A stretch of 30,619 nt of DNA from an uncultured Clostridia bacterium (GTDB taxonomy: Bacteria; Bacillota; Clostridia; Christensenellales; Borkfalkiaceae): NCBI GenBank assembly GCA_947589585.1, contig CANQCA010000005.1, forward strand, positions 1 to 30,619, given 5' to 3'. Below the pieces are notes generated by a model. The model made no database searches. It worked only from the letters and a program-made list of their open reading frames with translations, and was not told the DNA's origin. Below are positions 1 to 8,413 of this stretch, piece after piece. The first letter of the stretch is position 1. Each line of letters starts with the position of its first letter. The position numbers were made by a program, and so were the translations under genes.

Positions 1-18
1 CTTCCTCGTCGGGAATAC

Positions 19-46
19 AAAAACCTCGTGCCGAAAACGGCACGAG
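19..46 (-). terminator. Intrinsic terminator of the tRNA-Arg gene
   Basis: A perfect 9-bp stem (CTCGTGCCG / CGGCACGAG, arms 25-33 and 38-46, 4-nt loop) is followed on the minus strand by a run of five T (19-23). It lies 8 nt beyond the CCA end of the tRNA, so it should end that transcript. Confidence 0.85.
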
Positions 47-53
47 ACTTTTG

Positions 54-128
54 TGGTACTCCCGACGGGAATCGAACCCATAACTAGCCCTTAGGAGGGG
101 CTTATTATATCCATTTAACTACGGAAGC
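54..128 (-). tRNA. tRNA-Arg, anticodon CCT
   Basis: The reverse complement folds as a complete 75-nt tRNA with an encoded CCA. The acceptor GCTTCCG pairs with CGGGAGT (one G-T, one T-G). The D-arm is GTTA/TAAT and the anticodon stem is AGCCC/GGGCT. The loop is CTCCTAA, with T33 and anticodon CCT at 34-36. The variable loop has 4 nt and the T-arm is ATGGG/CCCGT around TTCGAAT. It decodes AGG, a codon used regularly in the neighbouring genes. An intrinsic terminator follows directly. A damaged second copy lies about 110 nt upstream on the same strand. Confidence 0.93.
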
Positions 129-178
129 AGAATATGCAATTTTGTTGTTCGCTTCCCGTTCCGACGGGAATACTTCGC

Positions 179-184
179 ATTATA
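179..184 (-). promoter_or_regulatory. Possible -10 box for the tRNA gene
   Basis: A perfect TATAAT on the minus strand lies about 50 nt before the tRNA 5' end. No good -35 hexamer is visible 16-18 bp upstream, so this is weak support. Between it and the tRNA is a short hairpin (TTCCCG/CGGGAA). Confidence 0.35.
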
Positions 185-240
185 AGCAGGTCGCTTTGAA
201 TGTATTTTATTGGAATGCTCGTGCGCCGCTTTGCGTCGGG

Positions 241-296
241 CGAACCCATAACTAGCCCGAAGGTGCGGCTTGTTATATCCATTTAACTACGGAAGC
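241..296 (-). pseudogene. Truncated, decayed tRNA-Arg(CCT) copy
   Basis: The reverse complement repeats the intact tRNA (54-128) from its first base through the D-arm with one change. It then diverges in the anticodon arm: the stem becomes AGCCG/GGGCT with a G-G clash, and T33 is replaced by A although CCT is kept. It matches again up to the start of the T-loop (GGGTTCG). After that the second half of the T-arm, the 3' acceptor strand and CCA are missing. It cannot form a normal tRNA. The 112 nt between the copies show no gene. Confidence 0.75.
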
Positions 297-428
297 GCCG
301 ATGAGTTTATTTTACAACATGCCGCAAAAAAAAGCAAGCGTTTTTTGCATGGATTTCAGATATTTGCGCGTTGGGGAAAGAAGGGGGAAAATTTACAAAT
401 TCCGCACCAAGACTTGCCATCTTCGCGG

Positions 429-457
429 TTGCAATTTGCCGGGATATATGCTATAAT
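429..457 (+). promoter_or_regulatory. Promoter of gdhA
   Basis: TTGCAA (429-434) and TATAAT (452-457) are separated by exactly 17 bp, a near-consensus vegetative sigma factor promoter. Predicted transcription start is near 464, giving a leader of about 42 nt with a Shine-Dalgarno-like AAGGCGG at 491-497. Confidence 0.85.
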
Positions 458-505
458 ATCCTTTGTCTTTATCAGGCAGAAACCTTTTGCAAGGCGGAAA
501 AGAAT

Positions 506-1840
506 ATGGATTATGTAAGCAGCGTATTGAACGAGCTAAAGAAAAAGAATGCGAACGAGCCCGAATTCGTGCAGGCGGCGACGGAGATCCTGTCCTGTCT
601 CGAGCCCGTTTTCGAGCGCCATCCCGAGTACGAAAGAGCCGGCCTTCTGGAGCGGTTCGTCGAGCCCGAGCGCGTGGTCATGTTTCGCGTTCCGTGGGTG
701 GATGATGCGGGCATGGTACGCGTCGATCGCGGCTACCGTGTGCAATTCAACAGTGCGATCGGACCGTATAAGGGGGGACTGAGGTTTCACCCTTCCGTCG
801 ATCTTTCCATCATCAAATTTCTCGGGATCGAGCAGGTTCTGAAGAACAGCTTGACGGGGCTTCCCATCGGCGGCGGGAAGGGGGGATCGGACTTCGACCC
901 CAAGGGCAAGAGCGAAGGGGAGATCATGCGCTTTTGCCAGAGCTTCATGACCGAGCTCTATCGCCATCTCGGGCAGGATGCCGATGTGCCTGCGGGGGAT
1001 ATCGGCGTCGGGAGCCGCGAGATCGGTTATCTTTTCGGGCAATACAAACGCATCCGGGGCGAACACGTGGGTGTTCTCACGGGGAGAGGGCTCTCCTACG
1101 GCGGAAGCCTCGTGCGCAAGGAAGCGACGGGGTACGGCCTCGTCTATATGGTCGAAGAGGCGCTCGGCCACCGCGGCGATTCTCTAAAGGGGAAGCGAGT
1201 GATCGTCTCGGGGTCGGGGAACGTCGCCATCTACGCCTGCGAGAAGGCGCTTTCCCTCGGTGCAAAAGTGGTGGCGATGTACGATTCCGACGGCTATATC
1301 GCGGACATGGGTGGCATCGATCTCGCCGTCATCAAGCAAATCAAGGAAGTGGAGCGCGGCCGTATCCGCGAATATGCGGAGCGCGTGAAGGGGGCTTCTT
1401 ACCACGAAGGTTGCCGCGGGATCTGGAACATCCCGTGCGATATCGCCCTGCCCTGCGCCACGCAGAACGAGATCGATCTCCATAGCGCAAAGGCGCTCAT
1501 CAAAAACGGCGTCAAGCTCATCGGCGAAGGGGCGAATATGCCCACGACGCTCGAGGCGATCGAGGCCTTCAGAAAGGCGGGCGTCGTATTTCTTCCCGCG
1601 AAGGCGGCAAATGCGGGCGGCGTTGCGACGAGTGCGCTCGAGATGGCCCAGTCGAGCGGGAGGATGTTCTGGACGTTTGAGGAAGTAGACGCCAAGCTCA
1701 GGAGCATCATGTCGGGCATCTACCGCAGTATGGACGAGGCGGCGCGGGAATACTCTCTCGACGGGGACTATGTCGCTGGGGCCAACATTGCGGGATTCTG
1801 TAAGGTGGCCGATGCAATGATGGCACAGGGCGTCGTCTGA
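506..1840 (+). CDS. gdhA: Glutamate dehydrogenase (hexameric, GdhA type)
   Basis: Catalyses reversible reductive amination of 2-oxoglutarate to L-glutamate in the cytosol, linking carbon and nitrogen metabolism. The 444 residues are the normal length for the short hexameric bacterial family. The substrate-binding block GPYKGGLRFHP lies near residues 86-96. The catalytic segment PIGGGKGG has its lysine at 125, and the DVPAGDIGVG block follows. A Rossmann glycine motif (SGSGNVA) opens the nucleotide domain near residue 235. I chose ATG 506 because it gives the family N-terminus and follows AAGGCGG at 8 nt; the frame stays open back to 371, but that extension overlaps the promoter. The gene is monocistronic between its own promoter and terminator. 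Whether NADP or NAD is the cofactor cannot be settled by eye. Confidence 0.97.
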   Translation: MDYVSSVLNELKKKNANEPEFVQAATEILSCLEPVFERHPEYERAGLLERFVEPERVVMFRVPWVDDAGMVRVDRGYRVQFNSAIGPYKGGLRFHPSVDLSIIKFLGIEQVLKNSLTGLPIGGGKGGSDFDPKGKSEGEIMRFCQSFMTELYRHLGQDADVPAGDIGVGSREIGYLFGQYKRIRGEHVGVLTGRGLSYGGSLVRKEATGYGLVYMVEEALGHRGDSLKGKRVIVSGSGNVAIYACEKALSLGAKVVAMYDSDGYIADMGGIDLAVIKQIKEVERGRIREYAERVKGASYHEGCRGIWNIPCDIALPCATQNEIDLHSAKALIKNGVKLIGEGANMPTTLEAIEAFRKAGVVFLPAKAANAGGVATSALEMAQSSGRMFWTFEEVDAKLRSIMSGIYRSMDEAAREYSLDGDYVAGANIAGFCKVADAMMAQGVV

Positions 1841-1856
1841 AAAAAGTATCACATAG

Positions 1857-1880
1857 GCGGGGCATTTGCTCCGCTTTTTT
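1857..1880 (+). terminator. Intrinsic terminator after gdhA
   Basis: A 7-bp stem (GCGGGGC / GCTCCGC, one G-T pair, loop ATTT) is followed by six T at 1875-1880, starting 16 nt after the gdhA stop. Confidence 0.9.
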
Positions 1881-1904
1881 CCATTTATCCACCGCCAAGA
1901 ATAG

Positions 1905-1933
1905 TTGTCTTTTTCCAAAAGCTGTGTTATAAT
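1905..1933 (+). promoter_or_regulatory. Promoter of the dehydratase-activase pair
   Basis: TTGTCT (1905-1910), a 17-bp spacer and TATAAT (1928-1933) lie just after the gdhA terminator. An AGGAAGA Shine-Dalgarno site (1961-1967) precedes the ATG at 1971. Confidence 0.85.
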
Positions 1934-1970
1934 ACTCTTTACGGAACGATCATTTCACATAGGAAGAGAT

Positions 1971-4904
1971 ATGGCTTATTTGCTCGGGATCGACGTCGGG
2001 TCGACCACAGTCAAGCTGTGCTTGCTCGGCGAAGAGGATAAAATTTTATATTCGAGTTACGTACGGCATTATTCCCGGGTGAAGGAGTGTGTTCTCGAGG
2101 AGCTGGAAAAGATCCGCGCCTTCGGGAATGTTTTCCGCGTGAATATCACGGGTTCAGCGGGCCTCGGCCTTGCCGAGCGGGGCAAGATGGATTTCGTGCA
2201 GGAAGTGCAGGCGGCATATACTGCGATCAGGAAGCTCTATCCCGATGCGGATGCTGCGGTGGAACTCGGCGGCGAGGATGCAAAGATCGTCTTCGTGACG
2301 GGCGGTACCGAACAGCGCATGAACGGCAGCTGCGCGGGCGGAACGGGGGCGTTCATCGACCAAATGGCGACCCTCCTCGATCTTTCCGTCGAGGAAATGG
2401 ACGCGCTCTCCCTCAAGGCGGAGCGCATCTATCCCATCGCTTCCCGTTGCGGCGTCTTTGCGAAATCGGATATCCAGCCCCTTCTCAACCAGGGGGCGAA
2501 GAAGGAGGATATCGCCGCTTCCATCTTCCGCGCCGTCGTCGACCAGACCGTCGCGGGCCTCGCACAGGGGCGCAGGATCTGCGGGAAGGTGCTCTTTCTC
2601 GGCGGTCCGCTCTACTTCCTCAAGGGGCTTCGCAAGGCGTTCAAAGAGACGCTCGGTCTCGACGACGAGCATGCCATATTCCCCGAAACCGCCCCGCACT
2701 TCATGGCGATCGGGGCAGCCATGTCCGCGAAAGGGGCGCACGAAGAGCCCCTCGATACCATCATCGGACGCATCCGTTCGATAAAGACGGAGGGGAACGT
2801 CCGCGTCGGGCGCCCGCTCTTTTCCTCGCAGGAGGAATACGACGCATTCACGAAGCGCCATATGCGGAGCGATCTCGCATTCGAGAATATCCTCACCTAT
2901 GAGGGGGATGCCTATCTCGGCATCGACTCGGGCTCGACGACGACCAAGCTCATCCTCATCACCCCTTCCTGTAAGATCTTGTATTCCCACTATCAGAGCA
3001 ACAACGGCCGTCCGCTCGAGATCGTCGCGGGCAAGCTGAAAGAGCTCTATAAACTCATGGGCGGCCGCATCGTCATCCGCGGCGCCTGCGTCACCGGCTA
3101 CGGCGAGGATATGATGAAGGCGGCCCTGAAACTGGATTTCGGCATCGTCGAGACGATGGCGCACTTCAAGGCAGCCCTGCATTTCAATCCCGATGTGGAT
3201 TTTATCATCGATATCGGCGGGCAGGATATCAAGTGCTTCAAGGTGAAGAGCGGGGCGATCGATTCCATCATGCTCAACGAGGCGTGCTCCTCGGGCTGCG
3301 GCTCCTTTATCGAGACATTTGCGAAGGCCATGGGCATGGAGATCGAAGAATTTTCCCGCCTCGGGCTGTTCGCCAAGCGGCCGGTGGAGCTTGGCTCGCG
3401 CTGTACGGTGTTCATGAACAGCTCCGTCAAGCAGGCGCAAAAGGAGGGGGCAAGCGTAGAAGATATCTCCGCGGGCCTCTCTTCCTCCATCGTCAAAAAC
3501 GCCATCTATAAGGTCATCCGTGCCCGTACGCCGCAGGAGCTCGGCGAGCACATCGTCGTGCAAGGGGGGACCTTTTTGAACGATGCCGTGCTCCGCAGCT
3601 TCGAGATCGAGACGCAAAAAGAGGTCATCCGCCCTGCGATCGCGGGACTGATGGGGGCGTTCGGTGCGGCGCTCTACGCCATGGAAAACACGCGAAGCGA
3701 TACGCTCATCTCGGACATGGTATCGGCCTCGGAGCTCGAGAACTTCACTTACGACAGCCGCTCCACCATCTGCAAGGGGTGCACTTCCCACTGCAATATC
3801 AACATTCTTACCTTCTCGGACGGGCGGAGATTTATCTCGGGGAACAAGTGCGAGAGGGGTGCGGGGCTCAAAGCGCCCGTGCAGCCGCTCGATCTTTTCG
3901 CCTTCAAATACGAATACCTGCGCGGCCTTCCCACGCCCAAGGAGAAGAAGCGGGCGAGGGTGGGGCTTCCCATGCAGCTCGTCATGTTCGAACAGCTCCC
4001 GCTTTGGACGGGATTTTTCGAGGCGTGCGGGTTCGAAGTCGTACTCTCCGAAAGGAGCTCGCGCGAGCTCTACTACCGTGGCCAGCACACCGTCGCGAGC
4101 GACACCGTCTGCTATCCCGCCAAACTCATGCACGGGCACGTCGAATCTCTGCTCGATCGTGGGGTGGACTTCATCTTCTATCCCTGCGAGAGCTATAATC
4201 TGGACGAGCACGACAGTGTGAACCACTACAACTGCCCCGTCGTCGCCTACTATGCCGAGCTTCTGAAGGCGAGCAACGGCCGTCTGACGGATGAGAACTT
4301 CATCTCGCCCTATCTCGACCCCAACAGCGAGGCCGCCACAGTCAAGTCACTGCATCGCGCCCTCGCAAAATATAAGCTCTCGCTGCCCCTTATAAGAAGG
4401 GCCTACCGCGCGGGGCTCAATAAACTTCGGGCATACCATGTCGCGGTCGTGGCCGAAGGAAAACGCATCATTGCCGAAGCGGAGCGGACGGGGCGGCAGG
4501 TCGTCGTTCTCGCGGGAAGGCCCTATCACGCCGACCCCGAGATCGATCACGGCATCAACAAGCTGCTCTGCTCTTTGGGCTTTGCCGTTGTCTCGGAGGA
4601 CAGTATCTTCGAAGAAGCGCCGCTCGTCGATGTGAACGTCCTGAACCAATGGACCTATCATGCGCGCCTCTACCGCGCTGCGGAGCTGTGCACCCGCCAT
4701 CCCGATCTCAACCTCGTCCAACTCGTCTCCTTCGGGTGCGGGATCGACGCCATCACGACGGATGAAGTGCGTTCCATCCTCGAAAAAAGCGGCAAGCTCT
4801 ACACGCAGATCAAGATCGATGAGATCAACAACTTAGGGGTCGTGAAGATCAGGCTTCGTTCCATGCTCGCCGCCATCGAGGAGCAGGCAAGGAGGAGGCA
4901 ATGA
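1971..4904 (+). CDS. 2-hydroxyacyl-CoA dehydratase activase, tandem BcrA/BadF ATPase plus DUF2229 (N-terminal gene of a split pair)
   Basis: Contains two ASKHA-fold activase domains of the BadF/BadG/BcrA/BcrD family. The first begins GIDVGSTTVK near residue 6 and the second GIDSGSTTTK near residue 318. Each has the cysteine pair that in characterised activases (HgdC) holds the [4Fe-4S] cluster at the dimer interface: C121 and C160, then C439 and C478, both 39 residues apart as in HgdC. A cysteine-rich DUF2229-like part follows from about residue 590 (CKGCTSHC, then CERG and DTVCYP). Known activases use ATP to push one electron into a dehydratase. The role of these large fused forms is not established, and no dehydratase alpha/beta pair lies in this window. 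The start at 1971 has a good Shine-Dalgarno site; the open frame back to 1905 overlaps the promoter. It overlaps the next gene by 4 nt (ATGA). Confidence 0.92.
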   Translation: MAYLLGIDVGSTTVKLCLLGEEDKILYSSYVRHYSRVKECVLEELEKIRAFGNVFRVNITGSAGLGLAERGKMDFVQEVQAAYTAIRKLYPDADAAVELGGEDAKIVFVTGGTEQRMNGSCAGGTGAFIDQMATLLDLSVEEMDALSLKAERIYPIASRCGVFAKSDIQPLLNQGAKKEDIAASIFRAVVDQTVAGLAQGRRICGKVLFLGGPLYFLKGLRKAFKETLGLDDEHAIFPETAPHFMAIGAAMSAKGAHEEPLDTIIGRIRSIKTEGNVRVGRPLFSSQEEYDAFTKRHMRSDLAFENILTYEGDAYLGIDSGSTTTKLILITPSCKILYSHYQSNNGRPLEIVAGKLKELYKLMGGRIVIRGACVTGYGEDMMKAALKLDFGIVETMAHFKAALHFNPDVDFIIDIGGQDIKCFKVKSGAIDSIMLNEACSSGCGSFIETFAKAMGMEIEEFSRLGLFAKRPVELGSRCTVFMNSSVKQAQKEGASVEDISAGLSSSIVKNAIYKVIRARTPQELGEHIVVQGGTFLNDAVLRSFEIETQKEVIRPAIAGLMGAFGAALYAMENTRSDTLISDMVSASELENFTYDSRSTICKGCTSHCNINILTFSDGRRFISGNKCERGAGLKAPVQPLDLFAFKYEYLRGLPTPKEKKRARVGLPMQLVMFEQLPLWTGFFEACGFEVVLSERSSRELYYRGQHTVASDTVCYPAKLMHGHVESLLDRGVDFIFYPCESYNLDEHDSVNHYNCPVVAYYAELLKASNGRLTDENFISPYLDPNSEAATVKSLHRALAKYKLSLPLIRRAYRAGLNKLRAYHVAVVAEGKRIIAEAERTGRQVVVLAGRPYHADPEIDHGINKLLCSLGFAVVSEDSIFEEAPLVDVNVLNQWTYHARLYRAAELCTRHPDLNLVQLVSFGCGIDAITTDEVRSILEKSGKLYTQIKIDEINNLGVVKIRLRSMLAAIEEQARRRQ

Positions 4905-6163
4905 GCAAGGAAAAACGCGAGCGGGTGGACCTTCGCGAAAAGCATCCCGTCTTTACCCCCGAGATGAAGAAGGACTATATCATCCTCGCACCCGATATGC
5001 TTCCGTGGCATTTTGGTCTGTTAACCCATATCTTGGCAAAGGACGGCTACAACATCGAGATCTTGCACAGCGACGGAAGGCAGGTCATCGACGAGGGCTT
5101 AAGGCACGTGCACAACGATACCTGTTTCCCCGCGCTCTGCGTCATCGGGCAGTACCTCGACGCGCTGAAAAGCGGCCGCTACGACCCCGACAAGACGGCG
5201 GTCCTCATCACGCAGACGGGCGGCGGGTGCAGGGCGAGCAACTATCTGCCTCTCATCCGCAAGGCCCTCAAGGCGGAATTTCCGCAGGTGCCCGTGCTTT
5301 CGCTCAATTTCTCGGGGCTGGAAAGGGACAGCGGCCTCAAGCTCACCCTATCCGACATCATAAAGTTCGCCTATGCCATCTTTTACGGCGATCTCATCAT
5401 GACTTGTTTCAACCGTACCAAGCCCTATGCGTGCAGCGAAGGGACGTGCGAGAAAGTTCGCGAGGAGCTCTTTTCATGGCTCTATGCCGCTTTCGATACG
5501 AAGAAGTACCGCAACTTAAGGAGCAATGCTCTGCGTATTTTGCAAGCTTTTGCGGCCGTCCCCGTGACTGGGGAGAAGAAGATCAAGGTGGGCATCGTCG
5601 GCGAGATCTATGTGAAGTATTCTCCGCTCGGCAATTCCCATCTCGAGGAGTTCCTGCTCTCGGAGGGGTGCGAACCCGTCGTGCCCGCCCTCATGGACTT
5701 CATCCTCTACTGCGTCGTCAATAATCTGAACGATGCAAAGCTCTACGGCAAGAGAAGTATTTCCACCTTGCTCTTCCGCCTTGCCTACCGCTTTTTGTAC
5801 GGGAAGCAGAAAAAGATCAACGCCCTCATGAAAAAGCATGGAAGATTCGAACCCATGCACGATTTTGAGGAGCTTCGCCGCCTTGCCGACAAGGTGATCA
5901 GCCAAGGGGTGAAGATGGGCGAGGGCTGGCTCATCCCCGCCGAGATGGCGGCGCTCGCCACATCGGGGACGGAGAACATCGTCTGCGCACAGCCCTTCGG
6001 GTGCCTTCCCAACCACATCGCCGGCAAGGGAGCCGCAAAGCGGGTGAAGGAGCTTTGCCCGAATGCCAACATCGTGCCCGTCGATTTCGATCCCTCGGCC
6101 ACGAAAGTCAATCAGGAAAACAGGATCAAGCTCATGCTTGCGAATGCCCGCGAAAACATGTAA
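4901..6163 (+). CDS. DUF2229/HgdB-like C-terminal partner of the activase
   Basis: The 420-residue protein continues what is usually the C-terminal third of the roughly 1400-residue activase-DUF2229 proteins of Clostridia. It has conserved-looking cysteine sites: DTCFPALC near residue 76, GGGCRASNY near 107, CSEGTC near 177, and CAQPFGCLPNHIAGKG near 360. These resemble cluster-binding positions of 2-hydroxyglutaryl-CoA dehydratase subunits, but that likeness is an inference. The ATG overlaps the upstream stop (ATGA), and the SD-like AGGAGG lies within the end of the previous gene, so the two should be made together by coupled translation. The two products add up to 1397 residues, suggesting a split of an ancestral single chain, or the reverse. 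Confidence 0.85.
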   Translation: MSKEKRERVDLREKHPVFTPEMKKDYIILAPDMLPWHFGLLTHILAKDGYNIEILHSDGRQVIDEGLRHVHNDTCFPALCVIGQYLDALKSGRYDPDKTAVLITQTGGGCRASNYLPLIRKALKAEFPQVPVLSLNFSGLERDSGLKLTLSDIIKFAYAIFYGDLIMTCFNRTKPYACSEGTCEKVREELFSWLYAAFDTKKYRNLRSNALRILQAFAAVPVTGEKKIKVGIVGEIYVKYSPLGNSHLEEFLLSEGCEPVVPALMDFILYCVVNNLNDAKLYGKRSISTLLFRLAYRFLYGKQKKINALMKKHGRFEPMHDFEELRRLADKVISQGVKMGEGWLIPAEMAALATSGTENIVCAQPFGCLPNHIAGKGAAKRVKELCPNANIVPVDFDPSATKVNQENRIKLMLANARENM

Positions 6164-6168
6164 CAGAC

Positions 6169-6214
6169 AAAAAATATGACCCCCGCACCTCGGACATGGT
6201 ACGGGGGTCTTTCA
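6169..6214. terminator. Bidirectional terminator between convergent genes
   Basis: An 8-bp stem (GACCCCCG / CGGGGGTC, arms 6178-6185 and 6202-6209, 16-nt loop) has A-rich sequence on the left and TTT on the right. It sits between a plus-strand stop (6163) and a minus-strand stop (6226), so it can serve both. The U-tract is better in the minus direction. Confidence 0.7.
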
Positions 6215-6225
6215 TATGAAATCGT

Positions 6226-7002
6226 TTAGCGGCGATCGATCCGATCGAGGGCGGCGAGGTATTCGATCGACCAATCGTAGGATTTGCAGAACTCGCCGTT
6301 ATACTCTGCGGGAAGGCCGCGAAGATAGTCCCAATAGTCGCATTGGATATCGTCCTTTTTGAGAAAGAGGCAGGCGCGGGCGAACTCCACACATTCGATC
6401 CCGATCTGGCGGAGCGTCTTTCTCAGCCGCCACACCGCGTCGCGGTATAAGATCTTGCTCTTATCGATATCGAGGTCGGGCCAGAGCTGGGAGATGGTAT
6501 CCGCCATGGAGAGCGATTTTCCGTTGTAGGCAAGGAGCAGCGCGAAGAGCTCCTTCGACTTATTGGAAGAGAAGCGCACGGGATTTTCCCCGACGAAGCA
6601 ATCGAAGGAGCCGAACATGCGCACGGTGAGCCGCGGCGCGCCGCGCTCGATGACGGCGATGAGACTGCGCAGCTTTTCCGCATCGTAGGGTTTGTAGAGG
6701 AACCCCACGGTGTGCGCGCGGACTTCGCCCTCGAGATCGGAAAGCTTCGCGCTCAATCCGGTGACGAACACGAGCTTGATCTCCCCGTTTACGGCAATGA
6801 GCTTTTCTGCGAGCTCGAAGCCGCTTATATGGGGCATGCTGATATCCAAAAATGCCGCCGAGACGCTGTTCTTTTGAACATAGTCGAGGATCTCCTTCTC
6901 GTCGTCCTTGAAGAAGCGGTATTCGGCGTCCGTCTTTCCGATGACGTCGGAAAGGAAGGTGTGGTGCGCAACCATTTCGTCATCAACGATGATGATCTTC
7001 AT
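6226..7002 (-). CDS. Response regulator, REC plus SARP-like winged helix
   Basis: Residues 1-118 form a receiver domain, with acidic residues D7/D8, phospho-acceptor D53 (FLDISMP), T81 and K104 all in place. Residues about 124-200 resemble an OmpR/SARP winged helix (TVRMFGSFDCFVGE, then SKELFALLLAYNGK and a recognition region rich in R/K). The C-terminal 58 residues, rich in aromatic residues, fit a short bacterial transcriptional activator extension. It should bind DNA after phosphorylation by the kinase encoded 18 nt upstream on the same strand. AAGGAGA precedes the ATG. Target genes are not evident; nothing nearby carries an obvious direct-repeat box. Confidence 0.9.
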   Translation of the reverse strand: MKIIIVDDEMVAHHTFLSDVIGKTDAEYRFFKDDEKEILDYVQKNSVSAAFLDISMPHISGFELAEKLIAVNGEIKLVFVTGLSAKLSDLEGEVRAHTVGFLYKPYDAEKLRSLIAVIERGAPRLTVRMFGSFDCFVGENPVRFSSNKSKELFALLLAYNGKSLSMADTISQLWPDLDIDKSKILYRDAVWRLRKTLRQIGIECVEFARACLFLKKDDIQCDYWDYLRGLPAEYNGEFCKSYDWSIEYLAALDRIDRR

Positions 7003-7020
7003 AGTCTCTCCTTATAGATT

Positions 7021-8406
7021 TCACTCAATATATCGAGAATGGGGGGGGGTGCTGTTCTTGAGGCAGATCCGCACGGTCGTGCCCTTCCCCGGGGCGCTCT
7101 CGATCTCGGGGGTGACGCCCATGAGCATGGAGAAGCGTTCGGAGGAATTGCGGATCCCGCACGAGGTCGGCTTCACGGCGGCGGGGTCGAACCCTACGCC
7201 GTTGTCTGTCACGGTGAGGATGATATTGTCTCCCTCGAGGCGGGTGGAGATGAGGATGTAGCCATCCTCCTTTTCGTTGACGCGGGAGTACTTGATGGCG
7301 TTCTCGATATAGGGCTGAAGGGACAGGATGGGCACCTCGAAATCGGCATAATCGATATCATAGATGATATTGAAGGCGTTGCCGAGGCGCATATTCTCGA
7401 GGTCGACGAGTACCTGCACGTTGTCGAGTTCCTTCTCGAAGGGGATGAAGTCGGTATCCGCGGCCTCGATGTTGGTGCGCAAATGCCCGGAAAGCAGGGT
7501 CACGGCGCGGTCGCCCTCCTTCGTGCCGATGCGGTAGAGCGATTGGATCGCGGCAAGGGTATTGAAGATGAAGTGGGGCTTGATCTGTTCCTTGAGCGCA
7601 CGCGCCTTGATGCGCTCGTATTGCAGTTTGTATTCGCTCGCCTTGAGCGCCTCGCGGTCGGTGCGCATGGCGAAGGCGGCGTAGATGGAGAGGAACACGA
7701 GGATGATCGGGATGGCGTGGAAGCACAAAACGCCCGATTCAGAGTAGTGTAAGGCCCTGCAAATCTCAGAGGTGAGCTGGGAACCCGCCAGGGCGTAGAG
7801 GAAGGCCTCGGAGACGATGAAGGTCTTATCGCACCGCAGGGCGCTGTCCATGCGCCTTAAAACGAGGAAGACACCGACCCCGAGAAGGAGCAAGAAGAGG
7901 GCGAAGGCGATCGTCTGCAGCCCGTAGGAAAAGAGGATGGCATAGAGGGCGAGCGCGACCAAAGCCGAGAGGACGGCATAGAGGAAGAGGGCGCGGGGGA
8001 TCTTCAGCGCAAAAGTATGATCCCAGAAGAAAAGCAGCGCGATGGCCGTGAGGCAGAAAAACGCGAAGTGGAAGACGGGCCCCAGAGTTCGGACGAGAAT
8101 GCTTCCCTCGTCGAAGATGATGCGCAGAAAATCGTAGCCCGTAAAATGGAAGCAAAGGAGAAACACGGCGATGAGCACAGTGTGATAGGTGGAATCGGAT
8201 ATCTTGAACATCGAGATCGTCTCGATGACGACGAACAGGCCGAAAAAGCACATCTCCGCGATGGCGAGCACCTCGCTCGCCCAAAGGAAGCGTTCGCCGA
8301 CGCCCGTTCCCGCCGCGCCGAACGCGACGGCCGCAATGCTCCCCGCAAGGAGAAACAGGCAATCGAAGACGGAGGCAAAGATCCGCATTTTGCGTTGGGT
8401 TTTCAT
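7021..8406 (-). CDS. LytS/YehU-type sensor histidine kinase
   Basis: A 461-residue membrane kinase. The first about 240 residues hold a series of hydrophobic segments (six to eight membrane passes) with no recognisable extracellular domain. A short linker leads to a His_kinase (PF06580-type) motif KPHFIFNTL with the phospho-acceptor His at about 278. The HATPase region has N369 (QPYIENAIKY) and a DNGVGF G-box near 401-406, followed by a GKGT motif. It partners with the response regulator just downstream. The last codons contain a run of nine C. The start codon lies 7 nt after a -10 box, with no Shine-Dalgarno site, implying a leaderless message. The stimulus is unknown. Confidence 0.92.
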   Translation of the reverse strand: MKTQRKMRIFASVFDCLFLLAGSIAAVAFGAAGTGVGERFLWASEVLAIAEMCFFGLFVVIETISMFKISDSTYHTVLIAVFLLCFHFTGYDFLRIIFDEGSILVRTLGPVFHFAFFCLTAIALLFFWDHTFALKIPRALFLYAVLSALVALALYAILFSYGLQTIAFALFLLLLGVGVFLVLRRMDSALRCDKTFIVSEAFLYALAGSQLTSEICRALHYSESGVLCFHAIPIILVFLSIYAAFAMRTDREALKASEYKLQYERIKARALKEQIKPHFIFNTLAAIQSLYRIGTKEGDRAVTLLSGHLRTNIEAADTDFIPFEKELDNVQVLVDLENMRLGNAFNIIYDIDYADFEVPILSLQPYIENAIKYSRVNEKEDGYILISTRLEGDNIILTVTDNGVGFDPAAVKPTSCGIRNSSERFSMLMGVTPEIESAPGKGTTVRICLKNSTPPHSRYIE

Positions 8407-8413
8407 ATCTGAT

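Noticed and set aside
371..505. N-terminal extension of gdhA
   Set aside because: Would include the TTGCAA/TATAAT promoter and has no homology-like features; ATG 506 fits the family.
2154..4226. 690-codon open frame on the minus strand
   Set aside because: Antisense to the activase gene, no Shine-Dalgarno site or domain; arises from GC-biased third positions of the real gene.
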